From positions 12,534,071 to 12,598,070 of the forward strand of contig OZ024892.1 in NCBI GenBank assembly GCA_964017195.1: 64,000 nucleotides of DNA, given 5' to 3'. A model generated the notes under the pieces. It made no database searches, had not been told where the DNA came from, and worked only from the letters and a program-made list of their open reading frames with translations. The translations under genes were made by a program, and so were the position numbers. This DNA comes from Siderastrea radians (taxonomy: Eukaryota; Cnidaria; Anthozoa; Scleractinia; Rhizangiidae). Below are positions 20,447-28,254 of the stretch, piece by piece (position 1 is the first letter of the stretch; each line of letters begins with the position of its first letter).

Positions 20447-20617
20447 AACCATAAAAACAGAGGGTGCGCCTGGCTGGAGCATCTTATCATGACCACGAGA
20501 AATTATTGGAAGAGTTTGAAACATTCGAAGACGATTTAGAGGTGAAGGCAGAACGTGTCCAAAACAAGAGTCTTGCTGAACAATTAGAGAAGAGAGAGCA
20601 GCGGGGAGGTGTGTGAC
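20447..20617 (+). pseudogene. possible frameshifted small coiled-coil ORF
   Basis: CCATAAAAACAG (20449) lies about 40 bp before an ATG at 20489 whose frame closes after 16 codons. The overlapping frame reads a charged coiled-coil peptide (HEKLLEEFETFEDDLEVKAE) to a TGA at 20615-20617. A one-base shift would link the two, so it may be a broken small gene. Alternatively it is chance. Confidence 0.25.
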
Positions 20618-20789
20618 TTTTTAAAGCACATGAATGACAAATGGGAACAATTGAGATGTGGACGATCCGTTTGATTTGGATGATTCTGTTTCTTGAACAA
20701 AAAAAAAGACAGGTGCAGACATTTTCATTTTGTTTTATTTTCTCCCAAAAGAACACAACATGGACTGTAACACGAGGTGATTAAGACAA

Positions 20790-21149
20790 TTACAATTTTA
20801 AACGTTTCTTGGCTTGCATGATTTTTTTGACCACGCGTTCCGTCTTGGTTTTCTTGCCGGGTAACCGATCAATGGCTTGGATCATCTTGGTATCGGCTTT
20901 CCATTTGTCTTGCAAATTCTTGGCACGGCTGTAATCAATGTCGTGTTGTTTAGCAATCTGGTCCAAGCGATTGATCCCGGGATCTCCACGTTTCAGACGT
21001 TTGGCTAAATGCGTCCCAGGGCCCATGTACTGATAGCCAGGCCAATGAAATTCTTTCCCGGTTTTGGCGATCCATTTTTGGACATCCACCGCCCCACCGG
21101 ATTGGCGGCGTTTCCGTTTGACGCCCCGTCTCCTCCTCTGGGTGGGCAT
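20790..21149 (-). CDS. parvovirus VP1u-type phospholipase A2 protein (119 aa)
   Basis: The second Met (21149) is chosen because it gives the MPTQRRRRGVKRKRRQSGG leader that resembles those of neighbouring small genes. Residues 41-48 (YMGPGTHL) match the Ca-binding GPG loop, and H69-D70 with Y73 match the HDxxY active site of parvoviral PLA2; a downstream ADTKM segment also fits. In parvoviruses this domain opens endosomal membranes during entry, and the same role for particles of this element is inferred. The basic, GG-containing leader suggests packaging and possible protease trimming. It ends the minus-strand structural block. Confidence 0.85.
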   Translation of the reverse strand: MPTQRRRRGVKRKRRQSGGAVDVQKWIAKTGKEFHWPGYQYMGPGTHLAKRLKRGDPGINRLDQIAKQHDIDYSRAKNLQDKWKADTKMIQAIDRLPGKKTKTERVVKKIMQAKKRLKL

Positions 21150-21153
21150 CTTT

Positions 21154-21792
21154 TTACTCACTGTCGTAATCCAATCGACGTCGTAACTTTTTACCTCGGT
21201 GCCAATCTTCCCAACCGGGTAAGGGTTTTAATGCTTGCACTTCACGGGAGACGCCTTTGCCTTTACCTTTGCCTTTGCGACTGTCGGCTAACTTTTTTTC
21301 CAACGTCTTGCGTTGTTCTCGAATGGCTTCTAAACGCGATTGTAGATCCCCTCGACTGGTGGATGGGCTCCCTTTCTTGACAATTTTACCAGTGGTGACT
21401 GCTCCTTTGCCTTTCTTGGTGGCAGGGGTAATGGGTGGTTTGGGGGTGGACGGGCTGCCTTTTATCATGCGCTTCAACCATTGTTCCACGGGTCCCGTCA
21501 CCAAATCCCCGGCTTCTTCTTCTTCCTCGCCTGGCGGTGCACCCGGGGCACCAACCCCCACCCCGCCAGGAAATTGACGGATGCGTTTGGTTAACTTGGT
21601 TAATTCTTGACTCATCGGTTTGATTTGAGCATTGACCACGGCGGGGGGTAATTCGGGATTGGCTAACAAGACATGTTTTTTGGCGGCTAACGTGGCGGCT
21701 TTGTTCAACAAGGCATTTTCGGTGAGTTCTCCTTTGTAATATTGAATGAGTTGTTCCAAGTCCTTGTGGGGAATCATGTACACCTCGTCCAT
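21154..21792 (-). CDS. conserved Polinton/adintovirus-type hypothetical protein (212 aa)
   Basis: Begins MDEVYMIPHKDLEQLIQYY. The N-terminal ~70 residues look like a compact helical domain, followed by a glycine/proline/glutamate linker, a lysine-rich tail and a final coiled coil (residues about 160-185). From memory the N-terminal motif recurs in Polinton-associated proteins of many animals. It overlaps the upstream gene by 19 bp and stops 4 bp before the PLA2 start. A virion role is inferred from position. Confidence 0.6.
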   Translation of the reverse strand: MDEVYMIPHKDLEQLIQYYKGELTENALLNKAATLAAKKHVLLANPELPPAVVNAQIKPMSQELTKLTKRIRQFPGGVGVGAPGAPPGEEEEEAGDLVTGPVEQWLKRMIKGSPSTPKPPITPATKKGKGAVTTGKIVKKGSPSTSRGDLQSRLEAIREQRKTLEKKLADSRKGKGKGKGVSREVQALKPLPGWEDWHRGKKLRRRLDYDSE

Positions 21793-22010
21793 CGTTGACT
21801 ACAGTCAGAGCAAAGTTCCCCGTCTTCCACTGCACGACAGCTCTCACAAAGACGGGATCTCAACATATGTTGGTACTCTCGATACAACAGGTGATATTTA
21901 TGCTTCCAATAAGAACAGGCGTCTTTCCACTTGTCGGTGGCCCGATTGGCCTCTTGTAACAGGGTGATCCATGTGGCCAGGGTTAACGGGTCGGTCGAGC
22001 ACATTGACAT
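21774..22010 (-). CDS. small zinc-finger-like protein (78 aa)
   Basis: The ORF could begin at 22064, but Met codons at 22010 and 22004 lie after a CTATAAAAAGG box at about 22112. The C-terminal half has CESC and CSDC pairs, likely one zinc site. It overlaps both neighbours (28 and 19 bp), as expected in a tightly packed viral block. Function unknown. Confidence 0.5.
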   Translation of the reverse strand: MSMCSTDPLTLATWITLLQEANRATDKWKDACSYWKHKYHLLYREYQHMLRSRLCESCRAVEDGELCSDCSQRWTRCT

Positions 22011-22309
22011 AACACGTGATGTAGTCCTTGAAACAATCCGCGTCCTTTTTGTTGGACCAACCACTGACGACGTTTTTTGACGGAATGTTGACGACGTCCC
22101 AAATCCCGTAGCACCTTTTTATAGGGTTGAAGTTTGGCCAGGATGGGTGGGGTGACGGGAATCTTGTTTTTTAAGAAGTTTAAGACCAGTTCACTCACAG
22201 CATTGATTTGATCGGCATTGGCATGTTGTAACAACTCTTGTCGTTTGGAGCCATTGGCTTCTTGTAACATGGACCGTAAAAACGGCAATTGACGTCGAAG
22301 ACGTTGCAT
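21983..22309 (-). CDS. 108-aa conserved Polinton-type protein
   Basis: Contains ADQINAVSELVLNFLKNKI and PYKKVLRDLG followed by a basic KKRRQWLVQQKGRG segment. I recall this helical-plus-basic layout from small proteins encoded beside Polinton capsid genes in many invertebrates. The QKGRG sequence is similar to the GG-type leaders of neighbours. A role in the particle core is inferred. Confidence 0.6.
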   Translation of the reverse strand: MQRLRRQLPFLRSMLQEANGSKRQELLQHANADQINAVSELVLNFLKNKIPVTPPILAKLQPYKKVLRDLGRRQHSVKKRRQWLVQQKGRGLFQGLHHVLCQCARPTR

Positions 22310-22312
22310 CGT

Positions 22313-22483
22313 TTACCGAGGACGGCGACGATAGCGTTGGTTGGCTTTTTGAATGGTGCGTTTTATACGTTTATCCGTTTCCAAGGCCACGGCTTTCCCC
22401 AATCCCGCCATGGCGGGGACCAATAGATTTAAAAAACCGCCTCGTTGACGACGACGTCGTCGTCGTCTCCTCAAGGATACCAT
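22313..22483 (-). CDS. small basic protein (56 aa) with RRRRRRRRQRGG leader
   Basis: The start MVSL is followed by eight arginines and QRGG, then a short hydrophobic stretch (FLNLLVPAMAGLGKAV) and a basic tail ending RYRRRPR. It is 3 bp from the downstream gene and overlaps the upstream gene by 13 bp. The leader is shared with the genes at 22471, 26692 and others. Resemblance to adenovirus core peptides (short, arginine-rich, protease-processed) is in character, not alignment. Confidence 0.65.
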   Translation of the reverse strand: MVSLRRRRRRRRQRGGFLNLLVPAMAGLGKAVALETDKRIKRTIQKANQRYRRRPR

Positions 22484-22665
22484 GAGTGCAACAACACACG
22501 TTGAAGGGCTTTGTTTTGTTTGATGGCATCTCGCGTCTCTTTATAGCCTTGACGGGTATTGCGTTTGAAATCTTGCCACCAGCCACGGCCTTGTTGTCTG
22601 ATTAAACCCCCTCCTCTTTGACGTCGTTTCCTTTTTCTGCGTCGTCGTCGTCGTTGGACGGCCAT
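22471..22665 (-). CDS. small basic protein (64 aa) with RKRKRRQRGGG leader
   Basis: Begins MAVQRRRRRRKRKRRQRGGG and continues with a tryptophan- and glutamine-containing basic domain. A GATAAAAAGCC box lies about 35 bp upstream. It overlaps the 3' end of the membrane-protein gene by 64 bp. Probable DNA-condensing or core protein (inferred). Confidence 0.65.
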   Translation of the reverse strand: MAVQRRRRRRKRKRRQRGGGLIRQQGRGWWQDFKRNTRQGYKETRDAIKQNKALQRVLLHSWYP

Positions 22666-23288
22666 GGTTCTAAGAGCGTGGGACTGGGAGGGAGCGGCTT
22701 TTTATCTATCCAATAGTCTTTGGGTCTCAAGGGACGAGGACATCCGTCCACATAGCATAGGGCTTCCACGGGTTGGTACATAAAATGACGGCGGTAATCT
22801 TGTAGACACCGTTTGGGTAACGGAGGGGTGAAATCCACAATGGTATCATCCAACGTTTGCATCTTGATCAAAAACCTTTCCAGGTCCTCGAAAGGAACAC
22901 CACGCACATAGGTTTTCAATTCGGTCAAGGCTTTGGCATACGTGGTAAACGCAAACCGACTCATGGTCACTTTAAACCGGTATTGTTTAAAATCGTTCCA
23001 TCCTTTGACCACCGTACCCACGGCCGCCAAACACGCCACCAAAGTACTGTTTTCCAAGAGGGGTCCGGCAATCATGCCCGCTGCCATCAGGAGTAATGCC
23101 AAGCCATTGAACAAGGCGTTGACAAACTTGAAATGATTCAGCATTTTCCGATAACACCACCACTGTTTGTGGTAAAAGGCATACAAGGAATCCATGCGTT
23201 GCAAAAGTTCCGGTTTGAATTTTTCACCGTGGCTTCTGGACAACGGTCCATTCAATAAGGACACCACGGTTTTTCTTTTACTTGACAT
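22602..23288 (-). CDS. conserved two-TM protein (228 aa)
   Basis: The start at 23288 (MSSKRKTV) lies 5 bp after the ATPase stop; the longer ORF runs back through the ATPase gene and is rejected. Two hydrophobic segments (about residues 56-77 and 79-95) form a hairpin preceded by a W/C-rich amphipathic stretch. The C-terminal half is soluble and ends in an acidic tail. From memory, two-TM proteins of this kind sit beside the ATPase in Polintons and adintoviruses. Membrane association is seen; function is not known. Confidence 0.6.
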   Translation of the reverse strand: MSSKRKTVVSLLNGPLSRSHGEKFKPELLQRMDSLYAFYHKQWWCYRKMLNHFKFVNALFNGLALLLMAAGMIAGPLLENSTLVACLAAVGTVVKGWNDFKQYRFKVTMSRFAFTTYAKALTELKTYVRGVPFEDLERFLIKMQTLDDTIVDFTPPLPKRCLQDYRRHFMYQPVEALCYVDGCPRPLRPKDYWIDKKPLPPSPTLLEPWPSNDDDDAEKGNDVKEEGV

Positions 23289-23293
23289 CCTGA

Positions 23294-23950
23294 TCACTGC
23301 GACGTTTTTTGATACGTGCGCGTCCATCCCTCGTCTTTTAAGACGTGGCTCAACAAGCGTTGTTGATCGGAAGAGGCCGGGTGCAAATCCAACACCAAAT
23401 AGCCATAAGGCCGTGCAGTGGCGTGATGAAACGTCTCTAACGTGTCTTTCCACGTGGTCGGAAACGATTGCAGCATGACGTTGCGTACCCCTAATTGATC
23501 CCGGGGGTTCTTGAACGCCACAATGTAATGGGCATTGCGGGATATACTTTTCGCATAGCGACCCACGGGAAACATGTCTTGACACAAGTACAACACCGTC
23601 ACCCCTTGATGATGTGAATGTTTGGTGAATAAATCCAACACGCGTTTATCGTGACTCCCTTCATCCATTAAATCATCCAAGACCAGGACCCCCTGTCCTT
23701 GAGGAAACCATTGCACCAAGGCGTCATGATCGGGAATCCCTTCGTGAAACAGCACCCCTTGATCTTGCATGCCTCGAAATCGATCTTGCCAGGCCCCATA
23801 ACAATAATGCACTTGAGTCGGCGGGGTGTCAAACAAATCCGGGTTCTCTACCAAGAGTTTTTCCGTAAACACGGTTTTCCCACATCCCGAAGGCCCCACC
23901 ACCAAGATAGAGGAGGGGGTATGAAAACGAAACTGTTTCGCCGTTTGCAT
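23294..23950 (-). CDS. packaging ATPase, FtsK/HerA (A32-like) type (218 aa)
   Basis: Start at 23950 (MQTAKQF). The frame extends upstream but only through the tRNA gene. Walker A GPSGCGKT is at residues 19-26 and Walker B VLVLDD at 88-93. The length is normal for Polinton/adintovirus packaging ATPases, which pump DNA into capsids. It follows the tRNA and protease genes and precedes the two-TM gene, all on the minus strand. Confidence 0.9.
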   Translation of the reverse strand: MQTAKQFRFHTPSSILVVGPSGCGKTVFTEKLLVENPDLFDTPPTQVHYCYGAWQDRFRGMQDQGVLFHEGIPDHDALVQWFPQGQGVLVLDDLMDEGSHDKRVLDLFTKHSHHQGVTVLYLCQDMFPVGRYAKSISRNAHYIVAFKNPRDQLGVRNVMLQSFPTTWKDTLETFHHATARPYGYLVLDLHPASSDQQRLLSHVLKDEGWTRTYQKTSQ

Positions 23951-23996
23951 GATGATGATGATACTACCCAGGGGAAAAAAAAGGCACCTTTTTATT

Positions 23997-24083
23997 GGAG
24001 TCGGTGGGACTCGAACCCACGCACAATCCCCCACACCTGTTTTTTAGGGGATCCAAAGGCTCTACCAACTGAGCTACGACTCC
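23997..24083 (-). tRNA. tRNA gene with atypical anticodon arm (87 nt)
   Basis: On the minus strand, acceptor GGAGTCG pairs with CGACTCC, the D arm is GCTC-AGTTGGTA-GAGC and the T arm is GTGGG-TTCGAGT-CCCAC, all perfect. A box TAGCTCAGTTGG and B box GGTTCGAGTCC are consensus. A T8 run about 15 nt downstream is a good polymerase III stop. The interval between D and T arms is 38 nt instead of about 23. It folds as an extended GATCCCC/GGGGGATT stem, so an intron or a non-standard arm is present and the anticodon cannot be assigned. Confidence 0.75.
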
Positions 24084-24113
24084 GTCACCGTTTTTTCCAA
24101 CGAACTTTTTTAT

Positions 24114-24653
24114 TTAACCATTCCGTTGATGATACGGATGACAACAAAGTTGATACCATCTGGCTTCTTGACCTACAATGAGTTGCTGAAGGCGTTGACC
24201 GGCTTGATGGTCATTGCTGACATAATCATGATCGGAAAACTCATTTAAAAATTCTTGCAAGGTCCGGCCACGGGCTTTGGCTTTCAAGTACAACAACGCA
24301 TAATCGCCACAGGACTTGCTTGAGATGGCTTGGAGGGACTTGCCATTGGTCACCACATATTTCCAATGTTGAACAATCCACGCTCGTAACGGGGCAGCTT
24401 GCACGTACGTGTCCAATGGCAAGGCATAACTGTCGAGGACTTCACACACGTTTCCCTCGGTCCACACCGCCAACCAATGTTGTCCTGGTTGATCGTGCGG
24501 GTCGGTGTTGACAATGTACCCTTGCGGAGTGGTCTTGACAGGACTCTTGGGTAATCGATCACAGGCCACTGTCCCGTAAAACATCGGTTTCAATTGGGGG
24601 TCGTCACGGGCTAAATAATCCAACTGCACATTATTCAAGGCCACGTGTTCCAT
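24114..24653 (-). CDS. adenain-like cysteine protease (179 aa)
   Basis: Start at 24653 (MEHVALNN); upstream codons belong to the capsid gene's 3' end in another frame. His59 (GQHWLAVW), Asp74 (VLDSYALP), Gln108 and Cys115 (SKSCGDYA) give the His-Asp/Glu-Gln-Cys order of the adenovirus protease/Ulp1 clan. Polintons and adintoviruses carry this enzyme for particle maturation. Its likely substrates are the neighbouring GG-containing small proteins. It begins 10 bp after the capsid stop. Confidence 0.9.
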   Translation of the reverse strand: MEHVALNNVQLDYLARDDPQLKPMFYGTVACDRLPKSPVKTTPQGYIVNTDPHDQPGQHWLAVWTEGNVCEVLDSYALPLDTYVQAAPLRAWIVQHWKYVVTNGKSLQAISSKSCGDYALLYLKAKARGRTLQEFLNEFSDHDYVSNDHQAGQRLQQLIVGQEARWYQLCCHPYHQRNG

Positions 24654-24663
24654 CTTCTTTTTT

Positions 24664-26064
24664 TCAGTGTTGGTAAATGTTGTACAACACGGCTCCGTTG
24701 CGGTCAATCTCCAGCAAGTTCTCAAATTCCCCATACACGAGCACGGTTATATTGGTAGTGGGCGCGGCTCCAAATTCCAAACTGAGTTGTAAATCGCCTG
24801 TTTGCTTGGGGTTGAGGGTTTGACTGTCAGCACATCCATTGGCCACATTGTCATACATGTACAAGGTACAATTTTTAGCTTGGCCCCAATCTTCTAGTTC
24901 CACCATATTGCCTTTCTTTTTACACCAGGCTCCACTGGCTTGCAGAAAACGGAAGTAGCCTAGATTATCTCGGGTGCCATTGTCATGCACCAACTGCAGG
25001 GTTTCATAAGGGTATTCTTCTCCTTTGACAATCTGTTTAATGGAGGTCAGCCCAAATTTCTGGAAGCAGAAGGGATCTCGGGTCACATCGCCATTGAAGG
25101 CGCGGCTGTCCACTAACCCCACAATCAATCGGTCAGGCACTCTGTTTTGAAACAGGTTGGGGATATCAAAGCGGACCAGGTTGCCTTGCATGCTAAAGGT
25201 CCGGATTTCACTGCGGACGGTGGGGTAGGCAGCCACTTCGCCTTCATTGTGTCTTTTTTCAGACAAACTCTGGTAGATGGCGTCATTCAAACGCAGTTGA
25301 CAGAGATGAAACCGTAGTTTGACATCGCCTTCCATCAATCGGCCGGCGAGAGCCACGCCATTCAAAAACAGGTTCGGACCATTGAAATGAAATTTCATCT
25401 TGATTTCGATGCCAGGCACCAACAGTTTGCCGGTGTGAAACACTTCCAAGTGCGGGGTAAACACCAGACTGTGGGTGACACCTCCAGCATACTTGGCGGT
25501 TTCGGCTACCATGGCGGCCAAGGCTCCTTTGTGATTGGCACTGAGATTCCTGTAGTCTGCATGCGGTCCAGCACTGTTGGTATTGTTGTCGGTCCATTGG
25601 GGTGGGGAATCCACTTGATTGTACCAGCCTTGGGGTCCCAACACGGTCTTGCCATCTTCTCGGTCATAATTCAGCAAGGTTTCCAGGTAAGCTTTGTAAT
25701 GATAGGTGTCGGATTGAGGACTGATCAACGTGCCATTCAACTGCAAGTCAATTTGTTTGATGATAGAATGGGCCAAATTGTTGACGGGCCACAATTTCTC
25801 CGCGGCCACCAAGTTCCCGTTATCATCCTTTTTCAATCTCAATTCCATGGTAAAGTAACTGCGTCCCAAATCCACAAAATCGTCCAAGCCTGGCACAATG
25901 AATTCCATGGGATTGATGCCCGTGGTGGTGGGTTGAATGGTGACCATGCGATAGGCATTGATGCTAATGTCGGTGTCTGGCACCTGGAAAAGCCGTAACG
26001 CCGGGTTGATTGTCCCTTCGGAACGTGGGTGAGCCGGTGGGGTTTGCGTACTCACGTCAGGCAT
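24664..26064 (-). CDS. major capsid protein, double jelly-roll type (466 aa)
   Basis: The largest gene of the structural block. It is rich in beta-type sequence with few lysine clusters. Features I recognise from Polinton hexon-like proteins are the PGLDDFVDLGRSYF motif near residue 60 and an overall order of alternating strand-rich halves. Its position (directly before the protease and ATPase) is the standard capsid-module order. It would form pseudo-hexameric capsomers. A TATAAAAACCCC box lies about 50 bp upstream (26112-26124). Confidence 0.82.
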   Translation of the reverse strand: MPDVSTQTPPAHPRSEGTINPALRLFQVPDTDISINAYRMVTIQPTTTGINPMEFIVPGLDDFVDLGRSYFTMELRLKKDDNGNLVAAEKLWPVNNLAHSIIKQIDLQLNGTLISPQSDTYHYKAYLETLLNYDREDGKTVLGPQGWYNQVDSPPQWTDNNTNSAGPHADYRNLSANHKGALAAMVAETAKYAGGVTHSLVFTPHLEVFHTGKLLVPGIEIKMKFHFNGPNLFLNGVALAGRLMEGDVKLRFHLCQLRLNDAIYQSLSEKRHNEGEVAAYPTVRSEIRTFSMQGNLVRFDIPNLFQNRVPDRLIVGLVDSRAFNGDVTRDPFCFQKFGLTSIKQIVKGEEYPYETLQLVHDNGTRDNLGYFRFLQASGAWCKKKGNMVELEDWGQAKNCTLYMYDNVANGCADSQTLNPKQTGDLQLSLEFGAAPTTNITVLVYGEFENLLEIDRNGAVLYNIYQH

Positions 26065-26066
26065 GT

Positions 26067-26300
26067 TTAACGTCGTCGTCGTCGTCGAGTGGTGGTACCT
26101 CGTCGTCGTGAGGGGTTTTTATAGCGTCGTGCTAAGCGTTGTCTCAAATCAAACCCGGGCACTCTCATCACCTCGGGACTCAACCAGCCTCCCCGTTGTC
26201 GTCGCATGAGTTTCCAAAAAGGATACAGTCCTCCCCATTGAGACAAACCCCGATCACTACGGATCCGTCGAGGTCGCGAAGGCACGGGCTCCATGTTCAC
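26067..26300 (-). CDS. small basic protein (77 aa), MRRQRGG motif
   Basis: Contains MRRQRGGW at about residues 32-39 and an arginine-only tail (RRRGTTTRRRRRR). The internal GG site may be cut by the adenain-like protease, leaving a basic peptide, as for adenovirus core peptides; this is inference. It ends 2 bp before the capsid start and overlaps the upstream gene by 4 bp (ATG at 26300 or 26294). Confidence 0.62.
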   Translation of the reverse strand: MNMEPVPSRPRRIRSDRGLSQWGGLYPFWKLMRRQRGGWLSPEVMRVPGFDLRQRLARRYKNPSRRRGTTTRRRRRR

Positions 26301-26635
26301 ACTCCAAAAATATCCCGCGCTCGTTTCACTTGTTTGGGAAACAAAGCACTGGCCACCCGCACGGCTTCTTTCACGTTCTTCTGATTCAACGCTTTCTTGG
26401 CTTGTTTGGTGATTTCTTTTTTAAGGACGTCTTCGGCTTTGCGTTTGATCCCGCGTGTCAAACCCGTTTCCAAGCCTCTCTTGATATTACTAGGTAATTT
26501 CAAAGGATTTCGCGTGCTTTTAAGGCCTTGGAACCCACCACGCAAAAGATCCGTCACCAACCCTTTGCCTTTTTGATCATACCACTCGTCGGTCCGAAAT
26601 CGTGTCAAACTTCCCCCACGCATTGTACTCTTCAC
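26297..26635 (-). CDS. basic helical protein (112 aa), MRGGS near N-terminus
   Basis: Two starts are possible (26635, 26623); the second gives MRGGSL at the very N-terminus. The rest is lysine-rich and helical, with a short GLVTDLLRGGF amphipathic segment containing another GG. TATAAAAAGAG lies about 45 bp upstream. Possibly a cement or core protein comparable in place to adenovirus pVI (inferred; no alignment available). Confidence 0.55.
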   Translation of the reverse strand: MKSTMRGGSLTRFRTDEWYDQKGKGLVTDLLRGGFQGLKSTRNPLKLPSNIKRGLETGLTRGIKRKAEDVLKKEITKQAKKALNQKNVKEAVRVASALFPKQVKRARDIFGV

Positions 26636-26691
26636 GCTTTACCAAGGATCACGTTTGGTTGGTGTCACAGCACTCGTCTCTTTTTATACCG

Positions 26692-26880
26692 TCATCGTCG
26701 TTTTTTCCGAAAAGCGGCTTCCAACCCTTTTTTAGCCCCGTAACTCGCAGCACCCCCCGCGGCACCCAACGCCACGGCTTTTCCTCCAGCGATCAAGGCA
26801 GGAATGAGAGCGGCCAGTGGGAATAAACCCCCTCGTTGCCTTCTTCTTCGTCTCGTTCGACGCACTCTTGTCTTTGGCAT
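26692..26880 (-). CDS. small basic/hydrophobic protein (62 aa) with RRRRRQRGG leader
   Basis: Start at 26880 (MPKTRVRRTRRRRRQRGG), 30-40 bp after TATAAAAAGAAAA. The leader is followed by a strongly hydrophobic alanine/leucine/glycine segment (LFPLAALIPALIAGGKAVAL) and a short basic tail. The layout is the same as in the 22313-22483 gene, so the two are paralogues. Membrane insertion after leader removal is a plausible role. Confidence 0.62.
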   Translation of the reverse strand: MPKTRVRRTRRRRRQRGGLFPLAALIPALIAGGKAVALGAAGGAASYGAKKGLEAAFRKKRR

Positions 26881-26923
26881 GTTTGTTTGTTTGTTTTTCA
26901 CAACCCTTGTTTTCTTTTTATAC

Positions 26924-27151
26924 TCACATGAGGTTGCACGTAAACGATTCCCCCGCATAGCGTTTTCGTTTCCCACTTTTGATCTCTGCCATGCGTTTCA
27001 AATGCGCTTTTCTGGCATTCTTTTTAGCCAACTTTTCTATCCCTTTGGTGATGGACCAAGCGGCTTTAGGAATCCCGGCAATCACTGCGTTGATCCCTTC
27101 CCCCGCTTGGGGACGCTGTCGTCGTCGTCGTCGTCGTCGTTTCGGAGGCAT
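26924..27151 (-). CDS. small basic protein (75 aa) with RRRRRRRQRPQAGEG leader
   Basis: Start at 27151 (MPPKRRRRRRRQR), following a CATAAAAAAGAG box at 27181-27191. The leader resembles those of the other small genes but lacks GG (PQAGEG instead). A hydrophobic GINAVIAGIPKAAWSITKGI segment and a basic tail follow. Confidence 0.6.
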   Translation of the reverse strand: MPPKRRRRRRRQRPQAGEGINAVIAGIPKAAWSITKGIEKLAKKNARKAHLKRMAEIKSGKRKRYAGESFTCNLM

Positions 27152-27187
27152 GATGATTGACTGGGAGTTCCTTCTCATCTCTCTTTT

Positions 27188-28237
27188 TTATGCCTTTTTG
27201 AAGTGTAACGTGACAATGGTATGGCCGTCACCAAACTTGACCAAGTCGCCTCCCCTACCAATCGTTTCGGCCACTTGAACGTGAATGATTTCCACCACCT
27301 CGTTTCGAAGAGGTAGGTATTGAATGTGCAACGGTTCAAAGTACAGGGTACCACGTCCTTGTCGTTTGTACTGGACTTCACGCAACAAATCGGTCACGCG
27401 ATTGCCCACCACACTGCTGCCTGCCACGTCCGAGTACACGTGGAGCGTTCGCGTGGGATCCCCCACCACCGCCCGAAACGCCACGTTCAAGTTGGTGAAA
27501 CGCCAATTCACACTGAAACTCAACCAAATCCATGTGGTCCCTTGACTATCCGTGGTCACTTGATAATACTCCGGGTCGTTCTTGCTATTTCTCAATTCAA
27601 TGTCATCTTTAAGGGGGACCCGGCCATCACGGAATTCGATGGTCAAGTTGGGTCCCAACGCATAGTTTCCTTGGTCGTTTTGTTTAAACCATCCCATTTT
27701 TTCGGCCATGAGATGATGAATGGCCAAGTGGGGGATGTACATGAAGAAGTTGGTGCCGTCTATACGCCCATACTTGTACCGTGAGACATTGCGATTGTTC
27801 ATCACCAAATCCTCGCCGTCCCACTCAAAGGTCGTACACGTCTTCTTTCCATTGTCCGTATCCGGTACACCATAGTAGGGCAGGTAAGCAATGGTCATAC
27901 GTTGTGTCACCCATTGCAAAAAGGCTTTCATGAAGGTCACGCCATCCACAATGGAAGGATCGTCTTTCAAATCGGCCATTTTCATATTGAAGGTACGGAC
28001 CTCACGTGCCTTGGAGGTCAATCGATAACAAGAGGTGCCAAACACGTTCTGATCCGCTGGCAGCAGATTAAAAATGTTGACCCCCGTGTCTGGTAAGGAA
28101 ATGGCACTCAACCCCACTTGCCATCCACCCCCCGTGAGCTGTAACGGTTGAGGTAAACGAATCTTGAAGGAATTGGCTTGGTTGTTGGGAAATTCACGTC
28201 GGTTGGCATGACTGGGTAACGTCACGTAGAACGACAT
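27188..28237 (-). CDS. penton/minor-capsid-like protein B (349 aa)
   Basis: The start at 28237 (MSFYVTLPSHA) matches its paralogues; the lysine-rich extension to 28258 overlaps the neighbouring stop. It has the RLPQPLQL and W-x-VGL motifs of the family and ends with VTLHFKKA, similar to LTLHFKRE in paralogue C. Adjacent tandem paralogues B and C differ enough to suggest distinct vertex or fibre roles rather than a recent copy. Confidence 0.68.
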   Translation of the reverse strand: MSFYVTLPSHANRREFPNNQANSFKIRLPQPLQLTGGGWQVGLSAISLPDTGVNIFNLLPADQNVFGTSCYRLTSKAREVRTFNMKMADLKDDPSIVDGVTFMKAFLQWVTQRMTIAYLPYYGVPDTDNGKKTCTTFEWDGEDLVMNNRNVSRYKYGRIDGTNFFMYIPHLAIHHLMAEKMGWFKQNDQGNYALGPNLTIEFRDGRVPLKDDIELRNSKNDPEYYQVTTDSQGTTWIWLSFSVNWRFTNLNVAFRAVVGDPTRTLHVYSDVAGSSVVGNRVTDLLREVQYKRQGRGTLYFEPLHIQYLPLRNEVVEIIHVQVAETIGRGGDLVKFGDGHTIVTLHFKKA

Positions 28238-28254
28238 GTTTGTCTTCTTCTTCT

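Noticed and set aside
23951..24034. N-terminal extension of the ATPase ORF
   Set aside because: It is the reverse reading of the tRNA T arm and terminator; the Met at 23950 gives the normal ATPase start.
25387..25998. 203-aa plus-strand ORF opposite the capsid gene
   Set aside because: Shadow of the capsid coding strand, without any motif.
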